From contig NZ_LXYO01000023.1 of assembly GCF_001650915.1 (NCBI RefSeq), positions 1,234,910 through 1,298,909 of the forward strand: a DNA stretch of 64,000 nucleotides, written 5' to 3'. Every line of letters begins with the position of its first letter. Positions within the stretch are counted from its first letter, which is position 1. This DNA comes from Marinobacter sp. EhC06. Its GTDB lineage: Bacteria; Pseudomonadota; Gammaproteobacteria; Pseudomonadales; Oleiphilaceae. Under the pieces are notes generated by a model. That model had not been told where the DNA came from. It did no database searches and was given only the letters and a program-made list of their open reading frames with translations. Positions 39,968-48,950 of the stretch are shown here, piece by piece. Made by a program: the position numbers and the translations under genes.

Positions 39968-41308
39968 ATGGTGAAACACGCGGTAGAAGCAAACTTCGAT
40001 GGCCTGGTTGGCCCCACCCACAATTACGCGGGGCTGTCCTGGGGCAATGTGGCTTCCAAGTCCAATGTCAGTTCCGTCTCCAACCCGAAAGAGGCGGCAC
40101 TGCAGGGCCTGGCCAAGATGAAGCGCCTGGCGGACCGGGGCTATGTGCAGGGCATTCTGCCGCCCCATGAACGCCCGCATATTCCTACGCTTCGGGCCCT
40201 GGGGTTTGAAGGGACAGATGCCCGTGTGCTGGAGCAGGCGGCCAAATCCAGCCCGTCCATACTGGCGGCAGTCTCCTCTGCGTCGCCCATGTGGACGGCC
40301 AATGCGGCCACGGTGTCGCCCAGTGCTGATACCTCAGACCACCGCGTGCATTTCACTCCTGCGAACCTGAGCGCCAAGTTCCACCGTTCCATCGAACACA
40401 CGGTGACCGGGCGCTCCCTGAAAGCCATCTTTGCTGACGAAAGCTACTTTGCCCACCATCCGGCGCTGCCATCAGTGAGCCACTTCGGGGATGAGGGCGC
40501 CGCCAACCACACCCGGTTGTGCGCCGGGTACGGCGAGCCCGGGGTGGAACTCTTTGTGTACGGCCAGATTGCATTCAACGAACAGGCGCCGGCACCGCAT
40601 AAATACCCGGCGCGACAGACCCTTGAGGCATCCCAGGCAGTGGCGCGACTGCATGGCCTCAAGGATCAGCATAGGGTCTTTGCCCAGCAGAACCCGGAAG
40701 CCATTGATGGCGGCGTGTTTCACAATGATGTGATTGCCGTTGGCAATGGCAATACCCTGTTCTACCACGACATGGCGTTTCTCAACGAAGAGCAGGTGCT
40801 GGCGGATATCCGGGAGCGCCTGACCGGTGCCGAGCTGGAAGCGGTTCGGGTCAGCAGTGCCGATGTGCCGCTGGAAGATGCGGTGGCCTCCTATCTGTTC
40901 AACAGCCAACTACTGAACACGCCGGATGGCATGTTGCTGGCGGTGCCCGGCGAGTGCCGGGAAGTGGCTTCCGTCAGTCGTTATCTGGATAGCCTTGTGA
41001 AGTCCGGCGGGCCTATTACCTCGGTAGAGGTGTTTGACGTCAAACAGTCCATGCGTAACGGTGGTGGCCCGGCCTGCCTGCGGTTGCGAGTGGTGTTGAA
41101 TGACGATGAGCTAAGGGCTATCAATCGGGGCGTGCTGCTAACGGATGAACTCTATGCGCGCCTGACCACCTGGGTGGAAGCCCATTATCGGGATGAACTC
41201 AGCCAGGATGAGCTGGGCGACCCGATGTTGCTGGAAGAAGTTCGCAAAGCCCTGGATGAACTCACCGGGATCATGGGCCTGGGTTCCATCTACGATTTCC
41301 AGCTTTAG
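39968..41308 (+). CDS. astB: N-succinylarginine dihydrolase
   Basis: AstB hydrolyses N-succinylarginine to N-succinylornithine, two ammonia and CO2, the second AST step. The 446-residue protein begins [18 protein letters not shown], contains the family motif [14 protein letters not shown], and has the catalytic nucleophile Cys370 in [13 protein letters not shown], equivalent to Cys365 of the E. coli enzyme. It is the last gene of the plus-strand AST run. astE, which would complete the operon in E. coli and Pseudomonas, is instead on the other strand 5 kb away. Confidence 0.95.
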   Translation: MVKHAVEANFDGLVGPTHNYAGLSWGNVASKSNVSSVSNPKEAALQGLAKMKRLADRGYVQGILPPHERPHIPTLRALGFEGTDARVLEQAAKSSPSILAAVSSASPMWTANAATVSPSADTSDHRVHFTPANLSAKFHRSIEHTVTGRSLKAIFADESYFAHHPALPSVSHFGDEGAANHTRLCAGYGEPGVELFVYGQIAFNEQAPAPHKYPARQTLEASQAVARLHGLKDQHRVFAQQNPEAIDGGVFHNDVIAVGNGNTLFYHDMAFLNEEQVLADIRERLTGAELEAVRVSSADVPLEDAVASYLFNSQLLNTPDGMLLAVPGECREVASVSRYLDSLVKSGGPITSVEVFDVKQSMRNGGGPACLRLRVVLNDDELRAINRGVLLTDELYARLTTWVEAHYRDELSQDELGDPMLLEEVRKALDELTGIMGLGSIYDFQL

Positions 41309-41330
41309 ACGCTTGTTGAGCCCAAGGCCG

Positions 41331-41966
41331 TCAGGCGGAAATCGACGACGTCAGCATGTCCATGGTGTGCCGGATCAACTGCTCGGCCGGAAACTCCGGG
41401 TTTCCCTCGCCCATTTCCGACTGGCAGAGCAGGATTACCCCATGCAGGGCGCCGCGCAGGTACAGGGCTGTCTGAACGGGGTTGTTAATCCGGTCCCTGT
41501 TCATGGTGCCGTCCTGAAGCCCCAGTTCGATGGCCCCCACCATCAGTTCCATCAGGTCTGATTTGGAGCACAGCATTTCCTCAGCCTGGCTTTCATCGGC
41601 CTCGGCCATGGCGGTGGATGCCTTGGTCAGTGCCGAGAAATAATCCGGTTCCTCCAGATAGAAGCGATAGTAGGATTCCCCCATTGCCCGTATCTGGGCC
41701 AGACCGTTGTCGGCGGTCTGCCTTGCCTCTTCGAATCGCCGGAACAGGGCGTGCCCCGCCCTGAGCATGATGCCCCGCTGTATCGCCGCCTTGTCCTTGA
41801 AGTACACGTACAGCAAGGCCCGGCTGAGACTGGCGGTACGGGCGATGTCGTCCATGGACGTGCGCTCGTAGCCCTTTTCTGAGAACACCAGTTCGGCGGC
41901 ATCCAGAATGGTGTCGTAACGGGCCTGTTTTTCTCGCTCGCGGCGGGTTTTCAGCGGTTCGCTCAT
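41331..41966 (-). CDS. TetR family repressor of the RND efflux pair
   Basis: A 211-residue TetR-type regulator. The helix-turn-helix spans about residues 17-60 (ILDAAELVFSEKGYERTSMDDIARTASLSRALLYVYFKDK). The C-terminal ligand domain is not conserved enough to name a ligand. It is transcribed away from the membrane-fusion and RND genes, and the shared promoter region holds two matching palindromes (42032-42062). That layout strongly suggests local repression of the pump and of itself. Confidence 0.88.
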   Translation of the reverse strand: MSEPLKTRREREKQARYDTILDAAELVFSEKGYERTSMDDIARTASLSRALLYVYFKDKAAIQRGIMLRAGHALFRRFEEARQTADNGLAQIRAMGESYYRFYLEEPDYFSALTKASTAMAEADESQAEEMLCSKSDLMELMVGAIELGLQDGTMNRDRINNPVQTALYLRGALHGVILLCQSEMGEGNPEFPAEQLIRHTMDMLTSSISA

Positions 41967-42030
41967 TCAATCATCCGGTCAGTTGGCAACAGCAGGCATA
42001 GGATACCTGAAAACGAATCAAACCCGATTA

Positions 42031-42062
42031 TTGACAAAATGTCAAAGAATGACATGATGTCT
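42031..42062 (+). promoter_or_regulatory. RND pump promoter with tandem TetR operators
   Basis: A TTGACA -35 hexamer (42031-42036) and CATGAT -10 (42053-42058) with 16-base spacing. Two palindromes of the form TGACA-N3-TGTC(A/T) cover it: TGACAAAATGTCA (42032-42044) and TGACATGATGTCT (42050-42062). Their centres are 18 bases apart, so two dimers could bind side by side on the promoter. Confidence 0.65.
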
Positions 42063-42132
42063 AAATCGACCATCGGGTTTCTCCAGGGACAGGACCCCGC
42101 CAACTACACAAGCATGGATGAAAGGAAGAGTC

Positions 42133-43212
42133 ATGACACCACTTCGAATCCCCATCGCCATCGTTTCGCTTGCGGTTTTCTCACTGTTTCTGTCGGGCTG
42201 TAAAGCCAGCGACGTAGCCCCGGAATCCGGGCCTCAGAAGGTTTCAGTGCGTGTGTCAGAAGTTACCGGCGGTGAAAGCCAGGATATGCCGCTACGGTTC
42301 TCGGGCATTGTTCGCGCCACTCAGCGCGCCACACTGACATTCCAGGTGAGCGGTAACCTGAAGGAGCGGGCGGTGGAGCTGGGTCAGACAGTGCAGGCCG
42401 GTGATGTTCTCGCCCGCGTCTACAATCCCGGCCTGGAGCCGGCCCGCGATTCTGCCCGGGCCCGGCTGGAAGAGTTGAGGACGCAGTATCAGCAGGCCCA
42501 GCGGGAGTGGGAGCGCTCCAGCCGATTGCATGAGCGTGGTGTAGTGTCGGAGCAGACCCTGGAGCAGCTTGCAGCGCGGAGGGACTCCCTGGATGCCAGC
42601 GTGGCAACGGCGCGGGCGTCGCTGGCGGAGGCAACCCAGTTGCTTGAAGAAAGCACGCTGCGGGCTCCGTTTTCCGGCCGGGTAGAAGCCCTGCTGGTCG
42701 AGCGGGATGAATTCGTCGCGGCCGGTCAGCCGGTGATGCGGCTTTCCTCTCCTGAGGGGCGCGAGGTTGAGGTGAGGGTGCCGGCGTATCTGCTGGATCA
42801 TGTGACGCTTGAGCAGACCTTGCCCGTTTGGTCGGTGCAGGATCGCAGCCTGCCGCCCCAAACCGGCTCCGTGGTCGAGATTGCCCAGGCCAGTGCCATT
42901 CGCGGCGAACTGCACCCGGTTCTGGTGAGCCTGCCGGTTAATACACTGGAGCCCGGAGCACCCGTGGAGGTCGGTATCACGCCAGTTCGGGAGTCGGCTC
43001 TCACGGTGCCCCTGCTGTCGGTGATCCGCAATGCCGAAGGCGTCAGCGTGTTCCGGGTTCGGGATAACGTGGCCAACAGGGTTGCGGTGGAAGTCGACCG
43101 GGTTGTTGGTGAGCGGGTAGTGGTTACCTCCGGTGATCTGTCCCCGGGTGATCAGGTGGTGTATGCCGGTATGACGCGTTTGGCGGACGGTGATGCCGTG
43201 GAGGTGCGGTGA
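42133..43212 (+). CDS. RND efflux membrane fusion lipoprotein
   Basis: Periplasmic adaptor of a tripartite efflux pump, 359 residues. The ATG at 42133 is preceded by GGAAGAG; it gives a lipoprotein signal with lipobox LFLSGC. The barrel-sandwich halves (SGNLKERAVELGQTVQAGDVLARV and TLRAPFSGRVEALLVERDEFVAAGQPV) flank an alpha-helical hairpin (about 95-160), and a beta-barrel and membrane-proximal domain follow. It overlaps the RND pump start by one base. No outer-membrane channel gene is present, so the pump must borrow a TolC-like protein encoded elsewhere. Confidence 0.9.
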   Translation: MTPLRIPIAIVSLAVFSLFLSGCKASDVAPESGPQKVSVRVSEVTGGESQDMPLRFSGIVRATQRATLTFQVSGNLKERAVELGQTVQAGDVLARVYNPGLEPARDSARARLEELRTQYQQAQREWERSSRLHERGVVSEQTLEQLAARRDSLDASVATARASLAEATQLLEESTLRAPFSGRVEALLVERDEFVAAGQPVMRLSSPEGREVEVRVPAYLLDHVTLEQTLPVWSVQDRSLPPQTGSVVEIAQASAIRGELHPVLVSLPVNTLEPGAPVEVGITPVRESALTVPLLSVIRNAEGVSVFRVRDNVANRVAVEVDRVVGERVVVTSGDLSPGDQVVYAGMTRLADGDAVEVR

Positions 43213-46200
43213 TGACCCGCCGGCTTCTGAACTGCCAGCGCCTTCTCGGCATGGTAGTGACCATGCTCTGCCTGCTTGGTATCGCCGCTTACAGCACCAT
43301 GCCGCGCCAGGAAGATCCGTCGTTTCCCTATCGGGCGGGCCTGATCAGCATCAATTATCCCGGCGCCAGCGCCGAGGCCGTCGAACGGCTGGTGCTTCGG
43401 CCCCTGGTGGATGAGCTGCGTCAGGTGGAAGAGGTGGACTTCACCCAGTCAACGGCTCGCACCGGCGTGGCCCTTGTCCGCCTGCGTCTGAACGATGATA
43501 TTTATGACACCGACCCGGCCTGGGACCGGGTACGTCAGGCCATGGAACGGGCCAAGCAGGACTTCCCGGATGATGTGGGAAGGATGGTACTTGATGATCG
43601 GCTGATTGATATTCCCGCCATTGTCATGGCCGTGGGTGGTTCGCCCTCGGTCACCGAATTAACCGACATCGCCGAACGGCTCAAGCAGAACCTCTCGGAT
43701 CTACCGGGAGTGTCGCGTATTGAGCGGGAAGGCGATGCCGACGAGCAGATTACCCTGGCCTTGGACGATGCCGCGCTTTACCGCCTGGGCATATCCCCGG
43801 CGCGGGTGCTGGACACACTGGCACGGCGCAACCAGACCATCCCCGGTGGCTTCGTGGTGGTTGATGGCCGCCGCCTCTCAGTGCTTCCCAACAGTGAATT
43901 TGCCGATATTGACGCGATTCGTGCCACGCCCATTGAATTGCCCGACGGCTCCCAGGTACCGCTGGCCGCGGCCGCGGATGTCTGGCGTGGGCCCGTGGAA
44001 CCGAGGCAACCGGAAACCTGGTACGACGGCGAACGGGTGGTGCTGGTATCCATCATCATGGAAGAGGGCACCACCGATGCGATCCGCTTCGGCGAGCGCG
44101 TGCGTGAACGCATGGACCAGATTCGGGGCGATTTTGAACCCTACGAGATCCGGGAAATGTTCTTCCAGCCAGACAAAGTGCAGGAACGGCTCGATAACCT
44201 GGCCTGGAGCCTGGTTCTGTCAGTGCTGATCATCGTGGCAGTGGTCTTTACCGGCATGGGTATCCGGATGGGCCTGCTGGTGGCCTCGATCCTGCCCATG
44301 GTCGCCCTGATCAGTGTCGGGCTCTACGATCTGGGGGGCGGTGTGCTGCACCAGATTGCGGTGATCGGCATGGTGATCTCGCTCGGCATTCTGATCGACA
44401 ATGCCATAGTGATCGTCGAAAACATTCAGGGTCACCTGGATGAGGGCATGCGCCGGCTGGACGCCCTGCGCAAGGCCGTCAGTGAGTTGGCAGGCCCGCT
44501 GGGCGCCTCAACGGGAACCACGCTGGCGGCCTTTGCACCCCTGCTGCTGGCCAAGGGTGGTGCCGCTGATTTCACCCGCGGTGTGCCGGTCATGATCATG
44601 CTGACACTGTCCGTCAGCTACCTGCTTGCTATTTCCGCCGTTCCCCTGCTGGCGGCCAGGTTCCTGAAACCCCGCCGCAAAGCCGAGCAGGACCGGTTGA
44701 TCGGTGTGGCGCGGTTCCTTGGCGGCCTGGTCTCCCGTTACCCCGGGCGCCTGATTGCCACCGGCGCCATACTGGTCGGAATCAGCCTGGCCATGACCCC
44801 CTTTATGGCCCAGCAGTTCTTTCCCAATGCCGATCGCCCGAGGGTGATTGTCGAAGTCTTCATGCCCGAGGGCACCGACCAGGCCCGCACCGCTGAAGCA
44901 ACGGAAAGCCTCGAAAGAATTATCCGATCACAGCCTGATGCCCTTGAAGTTCACCGTTTTGTGGGCTTCACAGGGCCGTCTTTCTATTACAACCTCCAAC
45001 GCGCCCCCCAGGCCCCGAACCGGGCCCGGCTGGTGGTTACCACTCCCACGCTGGAAGACACCACCGGCATGATTCGCTGGATCCGCGCTCATGTTAAGGA
45101 TCAGATGCCGGAACTGGATGTGACCGTGGGTATCCTCGGGCAGGGTCCTCCCAGGGCAGCGCCGGTGGAAATCCGGGTTTACCACGCCGACGATGGCACT
45201 CGGATAGAAGCGGTGGAGCAGATTTTCAGCATTCTCCGGGGCGTCGAGGGCACGGTTGATGTCCGCCATGATCTGGATATTGGCGTACCCAGCATTGCCA
45301 TCAACGTCGACGACGCCACGGCGGCCCGATACGGCCTGACCCGCGCCGATGTGGCCCAGAGCCTGTACGGCCAGAGCTTTGGTGTAGTGGCCGAACGCTA
45401 TCGTCAGGAAGATGACCCCATTCCCCTGGTGCTGCGTTCCCGTGAAGGCACGGCCCTGTCGCTGTCGCGATTGCTGTCCGTGAATATCTACAACGACCGC
45501 GGCGACGCCGTACCACTCTCGGCCGTGGCTACCGTGGACACAACCTGGGAGCCGGCGGCTCGATACCTGCGTGATGGCGTGAGAATGAACACCGTCACCG
45601 CAAACCTCGAAACCGACTACAGTTTCAGCCAGGCGCTGGACGGCCTGTACGCCGGCCTTGAAGAAAACCCTTTGCCGCCGGGCACTCGGATGGCCATGGG
45701 CGGGGATGCCGAAGGCTCCGGTGAAGCCAATACCGCGTTGCTCACCGCAGCCCCAATCGGGATGCTGTTGCTGCTGTTCTTCCTGCTGCTGCAGTTCAAT
45801 TCCTTCCGCCGGGTCGGGATTATCTTGCTGACGGTGCCGCTGGCCACCGTTGGCATCTTCCCGGGGCTTGTGCTGTCCGGCTCACCCTTCGGTTTCCAGT
45901 CCCTGTTAGGCGTTATTGCGCTGGTGGGTATCGTGGTGAACAACGCCATCGTTCTGCTGGACGTGATGGACCGGGAACTGGAGAAAGGAAAAGACATCCG
46001 CGATGCCATGCGCAACGCGGTAGAGCAGCGCACCCGCCCGATCCTGCTGACCACCGCAACCACCGTGGCCGGCCTGCTGCCCCTGGCGTTTTCAAGCTCC
46101 ACGCTCTGGCCGCCCATGGCCTGGGCCATCATCTCCGGCCTGCTGGCCTCAACGGTGCTCACGCTGCTGGTCATCCCGGCTGTCTGTACCCAACTGATCA

Positions 46201-46238
46201 AAGTCAGCGTGCCGGAACCTGAAAACGCCCCGGCCTGA
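43212..46238 (+). CDS. RND family efflux transporter, inner membrane
   Basis: A 1008-residue proton-driven drug exporter of the AcrB/HAE1 type. It has the expected two halves, each with one helix, a large periplasmic domain and further helices. The proton-relay helix 4 reads ISLGILIDNAIVIVENIQG, where AcrB has two adjacent Asp residues; here the second is Asn, a variant seen in several smaller RND pumps. The second-half motif PLATVGIFPGLVLSG and GIVVNNAIVLLDVMD are present. Start is the ATG within TGATG, coupled to the fusion protein. Substrates cannot be predicted. Confidence 0.92.
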   Translation: MTRRLLNCQRLLGMVVTMLCLLGIAAYSTMPRQEDPSFPYRAGLISINYPGASAEAVERLVLRPLVDELRQVEEVDFTQSTARTGVALVRLRLNDDIYDTDPAWDRVRQAMERAKQDFPDDVGRMVLDDRLIDIPAIVMAVGGSPSVTELTDIAERLKQNLSDLPGVSRIEREGDADEQITLALDDAALYRLGISPARVLDTLARRNQTIPGGFVVVDGRRLSVLPNSEFADIDAIRATPIELPDGSQVPLAAAADVWRGPVEPRQPETWYDGERVVLVSIIMEEGTTDAIRFGERVRERMDQIRGDFEPYEIREMFFQPDKVQERLDNLAWSLVLSVLIIVAVVFTGMGIRMGLLVASILPMVALISVGLYDLGGGVLHQIAVIGMVISLGILIDNAIVIVENIQGHLDEGMRRLDALRKAVSELAGPLGASTGTTLAAFAPLLLAKGGAADFTRGVPVMIMLTLSVSYLLAISAVPLLAARFLKPRRKAEQDRLIGVARFLGGLVSRYPGRLIATGAILVGISLAMTPFMAQQFFPNADRPRVIVEVFMPEGTDQARTAEATESLERIIRSQPDALEVHRFVGFTGPSFYYNLQRAPQAPNRARLVVTTPTLEDTTGMIRWIRAHVKDQMPELDVTVGILGQGPPRAAPVEIRVYHADDGTRIEAVEQIFSILRGVEGTVDVRHDLDIGVPSIAINVDDATAARYGLTRADVAQSLYGQSFGVVAERYRQEDDPIPLVLRSREGTALSLSRLLSVNIYNDRGDAVPLSAVATVDTTWEPAARYLRDGVRMNTVTANLETDYSFSQALDGLYAGLEENPLPPGTRMAMGGDAEGSGEANTALLTAAPIGMLLLLFFLLLQFNSFRRVGIILLTVPLATVGIFPGLVLSGSPFGFQSLLGVIALVGIVVNNAIVLLDVMDRELEKGKDIRDAMRNAVEQRTRPILLTTATTVAGLLPLAFSSSTLWPPMAWAIISGLLASTVLTLLVIPAVCTQLIKVSVPEPENAPA

Positions 46239-46250
46239 CCAGCTGAAAAT

Positions 46251-46279
46251 GGGGTCAGATGAAACTTTCATCTGACCCC
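46251..46279. terminator. Perfect GGGGTCAGATGAAA palindrome, convergent terminator candidate
   Basis: Arms GGGGTCAGATGAAA and TTTCATCTGACCCC are perfect, with one central base. It lies between the convergent RND and astE genes and contains the astE stop codon (46255-46257). A related hairpin with a T run is found at 59456-59488. Confidence 0.65.
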
Positions 46280-47310
46280 GTTCTTGGCCGGATCATCAGC
46301 CCAACTCTGTGGCCAATGGGCACCTCCGGATTGGGGAACACAATCGCCTCCGGCGAATGCCCCACCCGGTAACTGGTTTCATCATCCTCCCAGATGACAG
46401 TGCCGGGCTGGTACTCGGTGAAATTGGCGACATCGTCTGGAATATGGAAACGGAAGTTCTTCCCGGTGTTCAGAATCTCATGCACCACCTCGAACACCGT
46501 CAGGTGATCAAACGGCGGTTTACGATACGGAGCAGAAAGCCCCCGGAACCGCCGCCGCAACGCATCCCGAGTCCCCGAGAAACGTCCCAGATCATTCTGC
46601 CCGAACGGCCGCACCTTACCCAGCTCCACGGTAAAGCTCTCCGCCTTTAGCAGCGACGAGGAAAACGACGAAAACGTCGTACCCGCTTTATGCTGCAGCA
46701 GAAGCGTCTCAACCTCCGCTTCCAGCAGAAAATCACACTGATCCAACGGCACCGTTCGACTCTCAACAAACGGATACAGCGCAAACCGCTCGCGATGAGA
46801 AGGGCGAATGGCCGTGTGCAGATCGTAGTGAGAAAGCGCCTGGGGATTGGCCATGGCAAACTGCCGGCAAGCCTCCTCAAGCTCCTGCGCCCGCGCAGCC
46901 TCGGCCAGCCCTTTATGCTCGCTCCGCCCATGAGCGCCATCGAACAGCCGGTTCAGATTCACCTCCATAAACCGCTCCCCGGCCACCATTGCTGGTGGAT
47001 TCCCGAGAATCAGCAACACCGGACAGGCAAGCTCCCAATCGCCCTCAATCAATTCGGAAACCAGCCCGTTCAGAACCTCAATAGGCGCAGTCTCGTTGCC
47101 ATGAACACCCGCTGAAACAATGATTGCCTCGGCATTCGGATTGCTGCGGCCTGCAGGAGGAACAATGTCCAGAACGCCAACGGCTTTGCGGCTGATACGG
47201 GTGCCATCGGGGAGGAGGGTTTTGGTTTCAGGAAGTGACGCTTCCGCGTTGTCGAGGGTATGCGAAAGCCAGTCAGAGTTCGTTCCGAACAGGTCTTGTT
47301 TTGCCGACAT
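46255..47310 (-). CDS. astE: Succinylglutamate desuccinylase
   Basis: Zinc-dependent AstE releases glutamate from N-succinylglutamate, the last AST step. The 351-residue protein has the first metal ligands in VSAGVHGNETAPIEVLNG, the ERFMEVNLNRLFDG motif and a third His in SHYDLHTAIRPS. The catalytic Glu is in AESFTVELGKVRPFG. The ATG at 47310 gives MSAKQDLFGTNSDW; the frame runs 21 codons further upstream into hairpin element C and is not used. The last eight or so residues are encoded by the palindromic repeat at 46251-46279. It is downstream of hisM and may be the end of the transporter operon. Confidence 0.9.
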   Translation of the reverse strand: MSAKQDLFGTNSDWLSHTLDNAEASLPETKTLLPDGTRISRKAVGVLDIVPPAGRSNPNAEAIIVSAGVHGNETAPIEVLNGLVSELIEGDWELACPVLLILGNPPAMVAGERFMEVNLNRLFDGAHGRSEHKGLAEAARAQELEEACRQFAMANPQALSHYDLHTAIRPSHRERFALYPFVESRTVPLDQCDFLLEAEVETLLLQHKAGTTFSSFSSSLLKAESFTVELGKVRPFGQNDLGRFSGTRDALRRRFRGLSAPYRKPPFDHLTVFEVVHEILNTGKNFRFHIPDDVANFTEYQPGTVIWEDDETSYRVGHSPEAIVFPNPEVPIGHRVGLMIRPRTGSDESFI

Positions 47311-47337
47311 AGAAGCCCCGAAACAGGTCTGGGGGCG

Positions 47338-47437
47338 GGCAGGGTATTGCCTCCCGGGAATGTCTGAAGCCATGGATGGCTTCAGTCAAGCGCACATGGA
47401 TGTGCTCGTAGCGGTTCCCGGGAGGCAATACCCTGCC
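47338..47437 (-). repeat. Conserved-core hairpin element, copy C
   Basis: Perfect 23-bp inverted arms (47338-47360 and 47415-47437; theme GGCAGGGTATTGCC) enclose a 54-nt loop. On the minus strand the loop carries the core (47413-47387) identical at 27 of 27 bases to copy A. The inner hairpin has its own arms, CTGAAGCC/GGCTTCAG, unlike those of A and B, but keeps GCC-N6-GGC at the tip. It sits in the 158-base gap between hisM and astE, two genes read in the same direction. Confidence 0.85.
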
Positions 47438-47468
47438 TGCCCGGGCACTTAGGTAAAACGCACGGAAG

Positions 47469-48191
47469 TCAGCCGTTCACCGGCCGCTGATGCTTCAGCA
47501 GATGATTTTCGAGTTTGCGGAAGGCGAACACCAGAATAAAGGTCAGCGCCATATAGCAAAGCGCCACGAAGATAAACGCATCAAACGGCGCATAGAACCG
47601 CGAGTAAATGTTACGGGCCGCCCCCGTCAGATCCACGATGGTCACCACACTGGCAATGGCACTGGCATGCAGCATGAAGATCACCTCGTTGGAGTATGCT
47701 TGCACCCCCCGCCGCGCAGCACTAGGCAACACAATGCGCCGCATGCGCATAAACCAGTTCATGCCATAGGCCTTGGCCGCCTCAATCTCACCGTGGGGCG
47801 TCGACACAATGGCCCCGCGGATAATCTCCGTGGTATAGGCCGCCGTGTTCAGCGTGAACGCCAGCAGGGCAGGGTAGAAAGGCTCCCGGAAAATCTCCCA
47901 CCAGAAGGTTTCCTGTATGCCCTCAATCTGGGCCAGCCCGTAATAAATGATGTAAAGCTGAATCAGAAGCGGCGTGCCGCGGAACAGATAGGTGTAAAGC
48001 CACACCGGGCCAGACACGAACGGATTGCGAACCGTCCGGAGGATGGCCAGCGGGACCGCCACCAGCAAACCGATAACCAGTGACAGGAACACCAGGTGCA
48101 CCGTAGTGACCATGCCATCCCAGTATTCCATGATGGTCATGGCGGTAAAGATTTCGTTCTGGTTCAGCCACTCGGCAATGAAATCAGGCAT
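47469..48191 (-). CDS. hisM: Arginine/ornithine/histidine-type ABC permease HisM
   Basis: Inner-membrane permease of a polar amino acid importer, 240 residues with about five helices. It shows YLFRGTPLLIQLYIIYYG, typical of the HisMQ branch, and the cytoplasmic EAA loop EIEAAKAYGMNWFMRMRRIVLPSA that docks on the ATPase. It is downstream of hisQ by 3 bases and corresponds to aotM in Pseudomonas. The linked AST genes suggest arginine or ornithine as substrate. Confidence 0.92.
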   Translation of the reverse strand: MPDFIAEWLNQNEIFTAMTIMEYWDGMVTTVHLVFLSLVIGLLVAVPLAILRTVRNPFVSGPVWLYTYLFRGTPLLIQLYIIYYGLAQIEGIQETFWWEIFREPFYPALLAFTLNTAAYTTEIIRGAIVSTPHGEIEAAKAYGMNWFMRMRRIVLPSAARRGVQAYSNEVIFMLHASAIASVVTIVDLTGAARNIYSRFYAPFDAFIFVALCYMALTFILVFAFRKLENHLLKHQRPVNG

Positions 48192-48194
48192 CCG

Positions 48195-48899
48195 TTAACT
48201 CCCCTGAACCACGCCGACATTGGCCCGTTTATCGAGCCACTTGATAAACAATTCAGACCCTGCCGTAAGGGCCAGGTAAACAAACGCCACCGGAATGAAA
48301 AAGTGGAACGGCATGCGCTCCGCCTTGGCGGCTTCCTCGGCCACACGAACCATGTCCGTCAAACCAATGATCGAAACCAGGGCGGTGGTCTTCAACAGAA
48401 CCTGCCAGTTGTTGCCCAGACCGGGCAGAGCATGGCGCAGCATCTGCGGCAGCATGATTCTGCGGAAGGTATGGAAACGGGTAAAACCATAGGCCCGGGC
48501 AGCCTCGATCTGGCCGGTTTCAACGGCCAGGAACGCGCCCCGGAAGGTTTCGGTCATATAGGCGCCGAAAATCAGCCCGATCGTTACAACGCCGGAGATA
48601 AACGGATCGAACTGAAAGAAAAAGTCGATTTCGTAAGCTTCCCAGATGTAATCCGAGAGCATGTTCACTGCCACCTGGCCGCCATAGTAGAACAACAGCA
48701 TCATGACCAGGTCTGGCACGCCACGAATCAGGGTGGTGTAGGTGGTCGCGATACCTTTGGCTACCCGGCTTTGCGACAGCTTGGCAGACGCGCCAACCAG
48801 TCCCAGGGCAACCGAGAGAGCAAGGGACAGGAAGGCCAGTTCAATGGTGACTATTGCCCCATCCATCAGGGCCGGGCCATAGCCTTTGAGATCAAGCAT
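48195..48899 (-). CDS. hisQ: Arginine/ornithine/histidine-type ABC permease HisQ
   Basis: Partner permease of HisM, 234 residues. The ATG at 48899 gives MLDLKGYGPALMDGAIVTIELAF, the usual start; a frame extension of 13 codons lacks support. The EAA loop reads QIEAARAYGFTRFHTFRRIMLPQ and the LIRGVPDLVMMLLFYYGGQ segment is typical of HisQ. It follows the binding-protein gene after about 50 bases. Confidence 0.92.
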   Translation of the reverse strand: MLDLKGYGPALMDGAIVTIELAFLSLALSVALGLVGASAKLSQSRVAKGIATTYTTLIRGVPDLVMMLLFYYGGQVAVNMLSDYIWEAYEIDFFFQFDPFISGVVTIGLIFGAYMTETFRGAFLAVETGQIEAARAYGFTRFHTFRRIMLPQMLRHALPGLGNNWQVLLKTTALVSIIGLTDMVRVAEEAAKAERMPFHFFIPVAFVYLALTAGSELFIKWLDKRANVGVVQGS

Positions 48900-48950
48900 G
48901 GGAATGTCCGGTAAGCAGGGGTGACCCCAACGGGCCACCCCTCGGCAGAT

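Noticed and set aside
47120..47452. Open frame with the peptide QAHMDVLVAVPGRQYP
   Set aside because: This is the translation of hairpin element C. The matching AHMDVLVA peptide occurs in another frame over copy A, so it reflects the repeat core, not a protein.
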